A model generated the notes under the pieces. It saw nothing but the letters and a program-made list of their open reading frames with translations, had not been told where the DNA came from and did not search any database. Below, in pieces: positions 17,918 through 27,214 of a stretch of DNA of 64,000 nucleotides. Source of the DNA: CAIMWS01 sp964409245. Its GTDB lineage: Bacteria; Verrucomicrobiota; Verrucomicrobiia; Limisphaerales; UBA1319. The translations under genes and the position numbers were made by a program. The stretch lies in assembly GCA_964409245.1 (NCBI GenBank), contig CAYPCQ010000018.1, positions 27,320-91,319 of the forward strand, given 5' to 3'. Position 1 is the stretch's first letter. Each line of letters starts with the position of its first letter.

Positions 17918-18038
17918 ATGATTCCCGAATTTAATGGCCGCATTCAGCTTAAACAAGCGTTATCTTGGGCATTTGAGCATTTGCCGGCGGTGAATATGCT
18001 TGAGCGCCGTTCTGAAATCTGCTAAAAGTGCCCTCATA

Positions 18039-19373
18039 ATGACGAATCCACAGCCTGAGAAAACCCGTATCTTGGTGGCGGAAGATACGGAAGTGATTTC
18101 CACTTTGATGGTCGAACTTTTGCGGGAAAACGGATACGTGGTGGAGTTGGCTTGTGATGGAGAAGAATGCCTCCAAAAGGCACACTCCTTTTCGCCGGAT
18201 TTGATTTTACTCGACCTGATGATGCCCAAAATCCACGGTCAGGAGGTATTGCGGAGGTTGAAAGAGGATGACCGCACCCAAAAAATTGAGGTGATTGTTT
18301 GCACGGCCAAAACTTACAAGCAGGATCTCGACCAGGTTCGCAGTTTCGGCGTGTATGACATCGTGGCCAAACCGTTCGATCCCAAGGAACTGTTGCACGT
18401 GGTGGCCAGGCATCTGGCGTTGATGAAGGAAAACCAAGCCAACCAATCCCTTTCCCAAACTGCGGATTCATACCAGCCAGCCATCTCCTTGGACCGCTGT
18501 TTCTACCAGTTTTGGGGAACGCGCGGATCCATCCCGGTTTCGGGTCCGCGCTACGTTCGGCATGGGGGTAATACCGCCTGCCTGGAAGTGGGCGATTCCA
18601 AAACCAGCGTGGTCATTGATGCTGGTTCAGGCATCCGCGATTTGGGCCATAAACTGACCCAGAAAGGGCCGCACAAGATTTACCTTTTCATCAGCCACAC
18701 CCACTGGGATCACATCCAGGGATTCCCTTTTTTTGCGCCTGCATACCTGCCAGGTTACGAGTTGATCATCTACGGCGTTCCCGTTTCCACCAACGGCAAA
18801 GATCTGCGTTCGCTTTTCCGCGGCCAGCTGGATGTGGATTATTTCCCAGTCAATTTCGAGGCCATGAAAGCCCACATCGAATTCCGCTCGCTGGCGGAGA
18901 AGGTGGTCAATATCGGCGGCCTGGAAATTTCCTGGGAATACACCATCCATCCCGCCACCACTGTGGCTTTTTGCGTCAAGATGCATGGCCGGAAATTGGC
19001 TTACCTCAGCGACAATGAGTTCCTTTACGGTTATCTCGGCTCGCCGGCTGAAATCAATTTGCACAGCCCCATAATCCAGCCTTCCAACAACCTGTTACAC
19101 CTTCTGATGGACGCCGATCTGTTGCTTTCGGAAGCGCAATACACCAACGAAGAATACCCGGCTAAAATTGGCTGGGGGCATACCTCCCTATCCAATGCGT
19201 GCTGCCTGGCCACTTTAACCCGCGCCAAACGCTGGGTCATCACCCACCATGACCCAGCCCACGACGATGATTTCCTGGCTCAAAAATTGAACCTCACCCG
19301 GGAAATCCTCAGAAGCCTGAACAATCCCATCGAGGTATTTCACGCCTACGATGGGTTGCTGGAATTCTTTTAG
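18039..19373 (+). CDS. response regulator receiver domain fused to metallo-beta-lactamase fold
   Basis: A 444-residue protein. Residues 9-130 are a CheY-like receiver with acidic residues E15/D16, phospho-acceptor Asp59 (LLDLMMPK) and VAKPFDP carrying the conserved Lys. Residues 155-444 form an MBL-fold hydrolase with FWGTRGSIPVSGPR, metal ligands His220, His222, Asp224 and His225 in HTHWDH, and a later His in ITHHDPAHDDD. The GTRGS start is typical of the MBL subgroup that includes cyclic-nucleotide phosphodiesterase-like enzymes. Phosphorylation would be expected to gate the hydrolase; the substrate is unknown and no histidine kinase is adjacent. The ATG at 18039 was preferred over an in-frame TTG at 18000. 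Confidence 0.85.
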   Translation: MTNPQPEKTRILVAEDTEVISTLMVELLRENGYVVELACDGEECLQKAHSFSPDLILLDLMMPKIHGQEVLRRLKEDDRTQKIEVIVCTAKTYKQDLDQVRSFGVYDIVAKPFDPKELLHVVARHLALMKENQANQSLSQTADSYQPAISLDRCFYQFWGTRGSIPVSGPRYVRHGGNTACLEVGDSKTSVVIDAGSGIRDLGHKLTQKGPHKIYLFISHTHWDHIQGFPFFAPAYLPGYELIIYGVPVSTNGKDLRSLFRGQLDVDYFPVNFEAMKAHIEFRSLAEKVVNIGGLEISWEYTIHPATTVAFCVKMHGRKLAYLSDNEFLYGYLGSPAEINLHSPIIQPSNNLLHLLMDADLLLSEAQYTNEEYPAKIGWGHTSLSNACCLATLTRAKRWVITHHDPAHDDDFLAQKLNLTREILRSLNNPIEVFHAYDGLLEFF

Positions 19374-19405
19374 AATTTCAATCTTCAGCCATTCCGGATC
19401 CTGGC

Positions 19406-20677
19406 TTACGCATTCATGCCTTTAAGGTCGGCATCCCATTTTTCATTGGCCTGGATCATCTGGTCCCACGTCACTTCCGCTCGCCGGTAAGCCGCCGTGC
19501 GTCCCAGGATGGTCGTTAAATTGCTCCGCACGCTGGGTGCCACGGTGGCATTGGTGTGATCGCCCTGGACAATTTGCTCGTGGAAAGCCGCAATATTGCG
19601 CACCGCCCCTTCCTGGTAAATGGCTTTGGTTTCACCACCATTATAGGGTTCTTCCCGGTTGGCGACGGTCACTTTGCCGCCATAATGCGTATCTATGGTC
19701 CCTTCACTGCCATAGACACGGCACTGAATATCCTCCCACCCAAATCCAACCTGTTTGGAGCTGAAACTCAGCAGCACATTGTTGGGATAATAATAAATGA
19801 CGGCAAAATGATCCCAACAACTGCCAAAATATTCCCGGGCGCGCCCGCCGTGCCCGTAAGCACTGAGCGGCGCGGCATTGAGAATCCACGCTGCGACATC
19901 CAAGGCATGGATGTTCTGTTCGGTGATGATATCGCCCGAAAGCACGCGATCCGTGCCCCAGGCCCGCAGGCGAGCTTCCGAGCTTTGCGGATTTTTCCGG
20001 TATTGGGCATCCACTTGCTGGAAAATGGCCCCAGTTTGGTAAGTGGCCTCGCCCGAAAGAATCCGGCCAATGTCGCCGCGGTGAACCCTTTTGACGGCTT
20101 CCTGGTAGGCGGGCATGGCCCGGGTTTGAAAATCCACCAGGAAACATAATTTTTTGGCCGTGGCTTTGGCGCCGCTTTCTTCAATAGTCAAGCACCCAGG
20201 AACGTCCACGGCAATCGGCTTCGCCACATAAACATGCCGGCCGGCCTCCACCGCCGCTGCCGCTTGTTCAGGATGGAAATAGGGCGGGCTTTGAATTATG
20301 ACCGCGTCCACTGTCTTCTGTTCCAACAGTCGCAGATATCCTTTCAAGCCGGTATAACGCTGGCCAGCCTCCACCTGAAAACGCTGCCCGGCGGCATCCA
20401 CCTTGTCCTGGAAATAATCATAAACCGCTGACACCCGGTAACCGCCATGCTTTTGGAACAAATCCGCTATCCATTGCCCGCGGCCCCCGCATCCCAGCAA
20501 GGCCACGTTGATTTTGGAGTTCGCCCCGGCCCCTTTGACCTGGCCAGGTTGCACCAAGGAGCAGGCCACCACTGCCGCTCCGGTTTGTGCCAGAAACTGC
20601 CGGCGGCTGAGGGAATTGGGATTTTCGGCATTTTGTGCCTGGCTGGCATTTGTTTGGTTTGGGCTTATTTCAATCAT
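19406..20677 (-). CDS. Tat-exported Gfo/Idh/MocA family oxidoreductase
   Basis: A 423-residue dehydrogenase with a twin-arginine signal (SRRQFLAQTGAAVVACSLV, about residues 24-42), so it should be folded with its nucleotide in the cytoplasm and exported. The Rossmann motif is VALLGCGGRGQWIADLF. The catalytic motif is VAKPIAVDVPG, with Ala in place of the usual Glu of EKP but the Lys retained. The C-terminal domain includes DIITEQNIHALDVAAWIL with the conserved His. Such exported family members are abundant in Verrucomicrobiota and Planctomycetota and their substrates are mostly unknown. It is convergent with the receiver/MBL gene, 32 bp apart. Confidence 0.88.
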   Translation of the reverse strand: MIEISPNQTNASQAQNAENPNSLSRRQFLAQTGAAVVACSLVQPGQVKGAGANSKINVALLGCGGRGQWIADLFQKHGGYRVSAVYDYFQDKVDAAGQRFQVEAGQRYTGLKGYLRLLEQKTVDAVIIQSPPYFHPEQAAAAVEAGRHVYVAKPIAVDVPGCLTIEESGAKATAKKLCFLVDFQTRAMPAYQEAVKRVHRGDIGRILSGEATYQTGAIFQQVDAQYRKNPQSSEARLRAWGTDRVLSGDIITEQNIHALDVAAWILNAAPLSAYGHGGRAREYFGSCWDHFAVIYYYPNNVLLSFSSKQVGFGWEDIQCRVYGSEGTIDTHYGGKVTVANREEPYNGGETKAIYQEGAVRNIAAFHEQIVQGDHTNATVAPSVRSNLTTILGRTAAYRRAEVTWDQMIQANEKWDADLKGMNA

Positions 20678-21142
20678 ATATGTGTTTTGGATTTGAAAGG
20701 GAGACTCACAAAAACAGACTGTCCTGTCAACGCGAACAACACCTTTCGATATGATTTATGATTGAAGCCGGGTTCCTGCACATGGGATGGAAGTGACTGC
20801 GCCACAGATTTTTGCGCAAGGCGAAAAACCAGCGGCCAGGCCCGATCGGAGCGGGATGAGTGGCGAATGACGAAGGTCTCACCCCAAAAGACCCAGCCAG
20901 CACGACTGAGCCCATTTCCTAACGACGGCTAAACCGCCTTAAAATCCCGCATGCCAAACTGGCGTGCCTGGCAAAAACCACCTTCCCCCAATATCATCCG
21001 CACCGCTCATTTCTTTTCCCGCAGGCCATGGGAAGCGATCATTTAATTACCCACCCCATGAGCGGGGGCTTGACATGGGAGTCAATCCTTTTCACGGTGG
21101 AGGCACTGGATTCCGTGTTTAACCATCAACGTAAGGTTTGCT
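20678..21142. other. intergenic region between divergent genes
   Basis: 465 bp lie between the Tat oxidoreductase and the MFS transporter, which point away from each other. I see no credible gene. A TTGACA at 21070-21075 could be a -35 element for the transporter, but no good -10 follows at 16-18 bp. The 20800-20920 portion looks like low-constraint sequence of the sort scattered between verrucomicrobial genes. Confidence 0.4.
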
Positions 21143-22813
21143 GTGACGAGTGCCGAAAGACCTAAAAGTGTTTTGGAAGGGGTCACCATCTACCACTGGC
21201 TGGTAGTGATCATCGCTTCAAGCGGCTGGCTTTTCGATTGCATGGATCAGCGGTTCTTCACCTTGGCCAAGGAATCAGCCCTCAGAGAATTGCTGGGCAG
21301 CGATGCGGCGGCGCAACTGGCCTTGAAACGCTACCTGGGAATCGCCACCGCCGCGATGATGATCGGCTGGGGCACCGGCGGTATCATTTTTGGCGTGATG
21401 AGCGACAAAATCGGCCGTGTTAAAACCATGATCGCCACGCTCCTGGTCTATTCTGGATTCACGGGCCTCTCCGGATTCGCTCAGTCCTGGATCGATTTCA
21501 CGATCTACCGTTTCTTGGTGGGTTTGGGGGTGGGCGGAATGTTCGGTTCAGCCACCACTTTGGTGGCGGAGAGTGTGCCCGGCCAATTCCGCACCATGGC
21601 CTTGGGCTCCTTGCAGGCTCTCTCAGCCACGGGCAACATCATTGGATCTTTGATTACACTTCAAATCCCTCCCGGAGCGGAAAATATTGCAGGTTATTCG
21701 GGATGGCGAAGCCTGTTCTTGGTCGGCATCCTCCCCGCCATCCTCGTGGTTCCGATTGTTTTTGTGCTCAAAGAGCCGGAAGTATGGAAAAAGGCCAAAT
21801 TGCAGGCGGCTCAAAACGGTGACCAAAAGAAAGTGGGATCTTTTTTTGACTTGTTTACGGATGTGCGGTGGCGTCGGCGCACCTTGGTCGGCTTGTTTTT
21901 AGGCCTCTCTGGCATGGTTGGTTTGTGGGGTATCGGCTTCTTCTCCCCGGAACTGATCACCGCCGCTTTGAAAGTGAATCCGCTGGAAAAAACCGATTTG
22001 AAAAATGTGGCCCAGCTCTGCCGGAAATTGAGTGAAACCAATAATCCCATTTCCGGGTTTTTCCACGCGCAACTCCCCTCCTCCACGCAGGATCTGCTAA
22101 GAAAAAACCCCTCCGATCCGGCATCCACAGAAACGATGCAATCGGCGTTATCCATCGATTTGAATAAACTGATCCATGGCGCCAGCCTTTACAATTCCAA
22201 TACTTTTCAAAGCCTGAGCTTGAAAAAGGCCACCCTGGACCTGTTAAACCAGGTCCAAAAAAAATCTGTGGCAGCGGATGTCGCCTTTCTCAACCGCCAA
22301 ATTTTGGAGCAAAGCTTTCCCGAGTGCATTGAACCTTTGCAGGGCACCATGGACAGGGTCCGAGGCCGGGCTCTGGCTTTGCAGGATGTCGGATCCTTCA
22401 TCGGCATGATGGCTTTCACCTTCGTGGCCGCTTTTTTCAACCGGCGCAAGGCGTTTTGCGGTGCCTTTATCCTTTGCTTTCTCGTAACCATGTATGTTTT
22501 CTCCTCACTGAAAACCGCCACGGACGCTTACTGGATGCTGCCGCTAATGGGTTTCTGCCAGTTGGCGCTCTTTGCCGGTTATTCCATTTATTTCCCGGAA
22601 TTATACCCCACCCGCTTGCGCGGCACCGGAGTCGGATTCTGTTACAACACCGTGCGGTATCTAGCTGCGCCATTCCCCATTCTCTTGGGTGAATTGGATA
22701 AGGTTTATGGTTTCCGGACCGCGGCCATCATCATGTCATCGATTTATCTGGTAGGTTTGATCGCCTTGTTATGGGCTCCGGAAACCAAGGATCAGCCCCT
22801 GCCCGAAGATTGA
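21143..22813 (+). CDS. MFS transporter with a large inserted extracytoplasmic loop
   Basis: A 556-residue major facilitator protein of the sugar/organic-acid proton symporter type. The loop 2-3 motif GVMSDKIGRVK and the family signature FYRFLVGLGVGGMFGSA-like stretch (residues 115-135) are clear, and the C-terminal half has YFPELYPTRLRGTGVGF, the matching signature of the second bundle. Twelve spans can be drawn. Unusually, about 135 hydrophilic residues (about 270-405) sit between spans 7 and 8, on the extracytoplasmic side. The start is GTG at 21143 with GTAAGG upstream. Substrate unknown. Confidence 0.85.
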   Translation: MTSAERPKSVLEGVTIYHWLVVIIASSGWLFDCMDQRFFTLAKESALRELLGSDAAAQLALKRYLGIATAAMMIGWGTGGIIFGVMSDKIGRVKTMIATLLVYSGFTGLSGFAQSWIDFTIYRFLVGLGVGGMFGSATTLVAESVPGQFRTMALGSLQALSATGNIIGSLITLQIPPGAENIAGYSGWRSLFLVGILPAILVVPIVFVLKEPEVWKKAKLQAAQNGDQKKVGSFFDLFTDVRWRRRTLVGLFLGLSGMVGLWGIGFFSPELITAALKVNPLEKTDLKNVAQLCRKLSETNNPISGFFHAQLPSSTQDLLRKNPSDPASTETMQSALSIDLNKLIHGASLYNSNTFQSLSLKKATLDLLNQVQKKSVAADVAFLNRQILEQSFPECIEPLQGTMDRVRGRALALQDVGSFIGMMAFTFVAAFFNRRKAFCGAFILCFLVTMYVFSSLKTATDAYWMLPLMGFCQLALFAGYSIYFPELYPTRLRGTGVGFCYNTVRYLAAPFPILLGELDKVYGFRTAAIIMSSIYLVGLIALLWAPETKDQPLPED

Positions 22814-22996
22814 TCCCCGTATCCAAACCTTGTTTTTTCTTCGGCCACCTTTGCCTCCTTTGGCACCTTGCGCATAATGCACTGTATTTGAGGCAGTTGC
22901 GGCTTCGGTTTTCAGGAGGGATGCAACGGTGTTTACAAATGCACAGACCGGAGTATTATATGTACCGGTATAGACGTACTTTAGCGATTTGCGGCA

Positions 22997-23899
22997 ATGC
23001 TCACAAACGGTCAATTGTGCCCTGCCTTTGGCAGTAGGTTCCATCCCTTGATTGGCCTCCTTTGGTGGCTCGTGGTGATGCCCCAACTAGTTGTTGGCCT
23101 GCATGCCGCATCGGTCACCTTGGCGTGGGATCCCAGCCCCAGCGAAAACATCACTGGCTACACCATTTACATGGGGAATGACGGCGTGAATTTCCCCAAT
23201 TCCACCAATGTGGGTGATGTTTTGGAATTCACCTTGGATAACTTGGCTGAAGGCGTTACCAACGTATTTGCCGCCACCGCGCACGATTTATACGGAATGG
23301 AGAGTGATTTCTCCAATTTCGTCACCAATTACGTTCCGGTTTCAACACCGGCACCCACCCCACACATCACCGCCCGTCCCATGGCCATCCAGTGCGTGGT
23401 GGACCACACCTGCACTATTCAGTCCACCGAACTGATGCAATCTGTTTCCGATCCGGATGGGCACTTCTTGAGTTTGATGGACGTTGGCTCCCCCACCACC
23501 AACAGTGGCCAAGTAACGATCCAGGGCACTGCCATTGTTTTTTCACCAGCTCCCAATTCGACCAATGATGATGCCTTCGTTTACGTGGTGGATGATTCTT
23601 TTGGCAACTCAGCAACCGGATTGGTCACGGTGACCATGCTGGCGGCGCAGCCATCGCTAGCGCCCCAGAAGTCTCCTAAAATGATCTCCAGGCTGGTCCA
23701 GTCGGACGGAGGTTGCCTGGTCTCCTTTTCCGGTGTTGCGGGCTGTTGGTATCAGATTCTTACGGCCACCAGCATCCTCCTCCCCGATTGGATTTTCGCC
23801 ATTGAATTGCAGGCGAATTCCGATGGTCTGATTGAATTTTACGATCCCCCGCCATTGGCCCCCTCGAAGTTTTATCGAGCCATTCGCATTGGACCATAA
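22997..23899 (+). CDS. secreted protein with fibronectin-III-like and cadherin-like domains
   Basis: A 300-residue secreted protein. A hydrophobic signal segment (GLLWWLVVMPQLVVGLHAAS) ends near residue 39. Residues 40-115 read as a fibronectin type III-like module of the kind common in Pedosphaera-type exported proteins (SVTLAWDPSPSENITGYTIY). Residues 130-215 resemble a cadherin/Ig-like tandem unit (DAFVYVVDDSFGNSATGLVTV). The last 75 residues look like an FIVAR-free beta module (LVSFSGVAGCWYQIL...FYRAIRIGP). Probably a cell-surface or matrix protein; no enzyme motif seen. The start could be later than 22997. Confidence 0.6.
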   Translation: MLTNGQLCPAFGSRFHPLIGLLWWLVVMPQLVVGLHAASVTLAWDPSPSENITGYTIYMGNDGVNFPNSTNVGDVLEFTLDNLAEGVTNVFAATAHDLYGMESDFSNFVTNYVPVSTPAPTPHITARPMAIQCVVDHTCTIQSTELMQSVSDPDGHFLSLMDVGSPTTNSGQVTIQGTAIVFSPAPNSTNDDAFVYVVDDSFGNSATGLVTVTMLAAQPSLAPQKSPKMISRLVQSDGGCLVSFSGVAGCWYQILTATSILLPDWIFAIELQANSDGLIEFYDPPPLAPSKFYRAIRIGP

Positions 23900-24200
23900 G
23901 CGTGCCTTTTTAAGCCTCTCCCCTTTCATTTCCATTCCAGGGGATTCCTCAATGAAAATGGGTGGATTAGCGAGCCGGTAAAGGATCTGCTTGGGGGCTG
24001 GCGAAGCCTGCCAGCAGGCCATTTTCACTTGTTTCAGGACTTTCCCAGCCAGGCCACGATGTTGGATTTTAACTTGAATGCGGAATTAGCCGGGTCGTCT
24101 AAGCGATATGGGGATTTGTGTTGATAGTATTGGAAAGCCTTGAATCACCCGAATCGAACGTTTTGCTCGAGGTTTAGGAAAAAGTTCGGAACTGAGTTAA
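23900..24200. other. intergenic region upstream of pilB/gspE-like gene
   Basis: 301 bp without a credible gene, tRNA or riboswitch. The segment just before 24201 contains GGAAAAAG-like purine-rich sequence but no clear ribosome-binding site for the ATPase gene. No terminator-like hairpin with a T-run was found after 23899. Confidence 0.35.
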
Positions 24201-25871
24201 ATGCGAATTTTTGAGATACTTACACAAAAGGGTTTGATCACTCAAGCTCAATTGGATGAGGCGGCCAAGCTGCAGAAAACGCAGCGGATCCGTTTGGATC
24301 AGGCAATTCTTCAATTGGGTTTCTTGAGCGAGCGTAAATTGCTGGAGGCCATCGGGGAGCATCTGAACATTGAGGTGGTCAACCTGACGGATCTTAAAAT
24401 AGATCCCGAGATCATCCGGGCTTTGCCGCCCAAACTGGTTTATCGCAAGCATTTGATGCCCATTGCCCGGCGCAACCATACCTTGGACGTCGCCACCAGT
24501 GATCCCTTTGAGCTCTACGCTTTCGATGACATCCGGCTGGTGACAGGCTTGGCCATCCGGCCGGTTTTAGCCCCCAAGGATGAAATCGAAAAGCTGATCA
24601 AGATACATTACGGCGTCGGCGGGGATACGGTTGATGAAATGGTCGGGGCCGATGGCTTGGAGTTGGTAACCGAAAGTGCGGAATCCAGCGACGATCTCCT
24701 GGAAATGGCCCAGGAAGCCAGCGTCATCAAACTGGTCAATGAAATCATCGTCGAAGCCGTCAATGAGCGTGCCAGTGATATCCATATCGAGCCGTATGAG
24801 CACGAATTATCGATCCGTTACCGTATCGATGGCGTTTTGCAGGAAGCCAGCGTCCCCCCGCAAATCCACCGGTTCCAAGCGGCCATTATCAGCCGCCTTA
24901 AAATCCTCTCGAATTTGAACATCGCTGAACGCCGGGTGCCCCAGGACGGCCGCATCAAATTCCAGGTTGGCGGCCGCCAGATCGATGTGCGCGTGAGCGT
25001 GATCCCCATGCTCTTTGGCGAAGGCATTGTCATGCGCTTGCTCGATAAAGCCAACGTGCTTTACACTTTGCCCCAACTGGGCATGGACGAGGACACTTTT
25101 GCCAATTTCAAAGGGCTCATTGATCGTCCCCACGGCATCATCCTGGTTACCGGGCCGACCGGCAGCGGCAAAACCACCACGCTTTACGCGGCGCTGAACG
25201 CCATTGTGGGGCCGGAAATCAAAGTCCTGACCGTGGAAGACCCGGTGGAATATCACTTGCAAGGGGTCAACCAAATCCCGGTGGACAGCCATGTGGGCAT
25301 GACTTTCGAGCGCGGTCTGCGGGCAATTTTACGCCACGATCCGGATGTGGTGATGATCGGTGAAATCCGTGATTTGGAAACCGCCCGGGCCGCCATCCAG
25401 GCCTCCCTCACCGGCCACCTGGTGCTTTCCACCCTCCACACCAACGATGCCGCTTCCGCCCCCACGCGTTTGATTGATATGGGCATTGAACCCTACCTGG
25501 TCAGCAGCACCCTGATTGGCTCCATGGCCCAGCGCTTGGTGCGCCGCATCTGCCCGAAGTGCAAAGAGCCGTTCACCCCTCCGCTCAATTCGCTGCCAAA
25601 GGATTTGAACGCCAAATCCGGGGATGTTTTCTACCGGGGTGCCGGATGCGAATCATGCCGCAATACCGGCTTTCGCGGCCGTTCCGGAATCTATGAACTG
25701 ATGTTGATGAAGGATGAGATAGCAGACCTCATCATCCGCCGGGCACCGGTGTATGAAATTGTGCAGGTCGCCCAGCGCAACGGCTTGCGCCTGCTGCGGG
25801 AAGATGGGTGGCTGAAAGTCCGCAAAGGCGCTACGACGCCCGATGAGGTCGTGAAATGCACGGCTGTTTAA
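24201..25871 (+). CDS. type II secretion/type IV pilus assembly ATPase (GspE/PilB family)
   Basis: A 556-residue hexameric motor ATPase. The N-terminal MshEN/GspE_N domain (about 1-150) begins MRIFEILTQKGLITQAQLDEA-like; the middle domain has SDIHIEPYEHELSIRYRIDG. Walker A is GPTGSGKTT (about 318), followed by the Asp box VEDPVEYHLQGVNQIPV, Walker B VVMIGEIRDLETA and the His box LSTLHTNDA. A zinc module is formed by CPKC (about 450) and CESC (about 484). All elements of an active assembly (not retraction) ATPase are present. It is followed 18 bp later by the PilC/GspF platform gene. Whether it drives pili or secretion cannot be decided, since no pilin or secretin gene is in the window. Confidence 0.93.
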   Translation: MRIFEILTQKGLITQAQLDEAAKLQKTQRIRLDQAILQLGFLSERKLLEAIGEHLNIEVVNLTDLKIDPEIIRALPPKLVYRKHLMPIARRNHTLDVATSDPFELYAFDDIRLVTGLAIRPVLAPKDEIEKLIKIHYGVGGDTVDEMVGADGLELVTESAESSDDLLEMAQEASVIKLVNEIIVEAVNERASDIHIEPYEHELSIRYRIDGVLQEASVPPQIHRFQAAIISRLKILSNLNIAERRVPQDGRIKFQVGGRQIDVRVSVIPMLFGEGIVMRLLDKANVLYTLPQLGMDEDTFANFKGLIDRPHGIILVTGPTGSGKTTTLYAALNAIVGPEIKVLTVEDPVEYHLQGVNQIPVDSHVGMTFERGLRAILRHDPDVVMIGEIRDLETARAAIQASLTGHLVLSTLHTNDAASAPTRLIDMGIEPYLVSSTLIGSMAQRLVRRICPKCKEPFTPPLNSLPKDLNAKSGDVFYRGAGCESCRNTGFRGRSGIYELMLMKDEIADLIIRRAPVYEIVQVAQRNGLRLLREDGWLKVRKGATTPDEVVKCTAV

Positions 25872-25889
25872 GCGTAGGCTGGGCTGGGC

Positions 25890-27092
25890 ATGGGTGAGTT
25901 TTTTTTCACGGCCAAAACTGCAGGTGGCGAAAAAGTCACCGGCACGATCACCGCAGAAAATGAAGCGGGAGTGCTGCGCATACTGGACGAAAAAAGCCTC
26001 TTCCCCATCTCGGTGGTGGACAAGTCGGAGGGGGTTCGCGAACAGGCTGCCAAAAGGCGGGTCCGCACTCGCGATATTGGGATCATGTATGGCCAGTTGG
26101 CTGACTTGATCGGTTCCGGAGTGCCGCTTTTGCGCGCATTGGATTCCCTGATCCGCTCCACCGTCAACCGCCGCCTCTCCCAATTGCTGAAAGAAATCCG
26201 GGCGGCGGTCGCGGATGGGAAATCCCTCACCGAAGCCTTCCGGCAATTCCCGGAAGTCTTCCCCCCGCTGCACACCACCATGGTCCAGGCGGGCGAGCGC
26301 GCCAGTTTCCTGGAAGATGTGCTGCGCAGCCTGTCGGGTTTCCTGGAGCGTTTGGACGAGCTGCGCAGCAAGGTCATCGGCTCCATGATTTATCCGATTA
26401 TTCTTTCTGCGGTGGGCCTGGTGGTGCTCGTGGGAGCGCTGCTGTTTTTCGTGCCGCGCTTTGAGCCTTTGCTGGCGAACACCAAAATGCTGCTTCCCAC
26501 CGAAGTGGTGTTCCTCATGAGCCGCGCTTTGCGTCTTTTCTGGCCCGTGCTCCTGATCGCCGGAGGCGGTGGCGCCGCGCTTTTGTGGGGCACCCTGAAA
26601 AGTGTCTCCGGCAAACGCTTCATTGAGCGCTGGCGCCTCAAAATCCCGGTCGTGGGAACCGCCATGCGCATGGTGGCCATTTCACGGTTCTGCCGCATTC
26701 TGGGCACCATGCTTGCCAACGGCGTGCCCCTCCTGCAAGCCCTCGCCATCAGCAAGGATGCCACCGGCTCCACGCTCCTGGCCGATTTGATCGCCCAGGC
26801 CGCGGAGAATGTCCGCGAAGGAAAACCGCTGACCGAACCGCTGCGGGAGGGCGGGCTGTTCCCGGACCAGATCCTGGCGATGATCGCCGTGGCCGAAGAA
26901 TCCAACCGCCTGGACAAAGTCCTGGTGAATATTTCCGACACCGTGGAACGGCGGACCAACCGCCAGGTGGATCAAGCGGTGCGCCTCGTGGAGCCGTTGA
27001 TTTTGTGCGCCGTAGCGGTGGCCATAGGCTTCCTGGCCCTCGGCTTGCTGCTGCCCATTTTCACCATGGCCAGCACCTTGGGCAGCCGGTGA
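25890..27092 (+). CDS. type II secretion/type IV pilus inner-membrane platform protein (GspF/PilC family)
   Basis: A 400-residue protein with two tandem T2SSF domains. Each begins with the helical motif around GQLADLIGSGVPLLRALDSL (about 70) and CRILGTMLANGVPLLQALAI (about 270). Membrane spans are YPIILSAVGLVVLVGALLFF (about 168-190), PVLLIAGGGGAALLW and the C-terminal LILCAVAVAIGFLALGLLLP. Length and layout are standard for the platform protein on which the PilB/GspE motor acts. It starts 18 bp after the ATPase gene, so they form a two-gene operon. Confidence 0.93.
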   Translation: MGEFFFTAKTAGGEKVTGTITAENEAGVLRILDEKSLFPISVVDKSEGVREQAAKRRVRTRDIGIMYGQLADLIGSGVPLLRALDSLIRSTVNRRLSQLLKEIRAAVADGKSLTEAFRQFPEVFPPLHTTMVQAGERASFLEDVLRSLSGFLERLDELRSKVIGSMIYPIILSAVGLVVLVGALLFFVPRFEPLLANTKMLLPTEVVFLMSRALRLFWPVLLIAGGGGAALLWGTLKSVSGKRFIERWRLKIPVVGTAMRMVAISRFCRILGTMLANGVPLLQALAISKDATGSTLLADLIAQAAENVREGKPLTEPLREGGLFPDQILAMIAVAEESNRLDKVLVNISDTVERRTNRQVDQAVRLVEPLILCAVAVAIGFLALGLLLPIFTMASTLGSR

Positions 27093-27214
27093 GGTGTTTT
27101 GCCTCCTTCCGATAGTCTTCCGGCTGGCCGTTTGGCCCCTCGCTAAAAAACCGGTTGCAACGCCTAAATTTGGCATTGTAATTCCCGGAAAAAAGGCGAG
27201 AATCCCTCTCATAC

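Noticed and set aside
20727..20915. 62-residue minus-strand frame in the divergent intergenic region
   Set aside because: No ribosome site or family likeness; probably unconstrained intergenic sequence.
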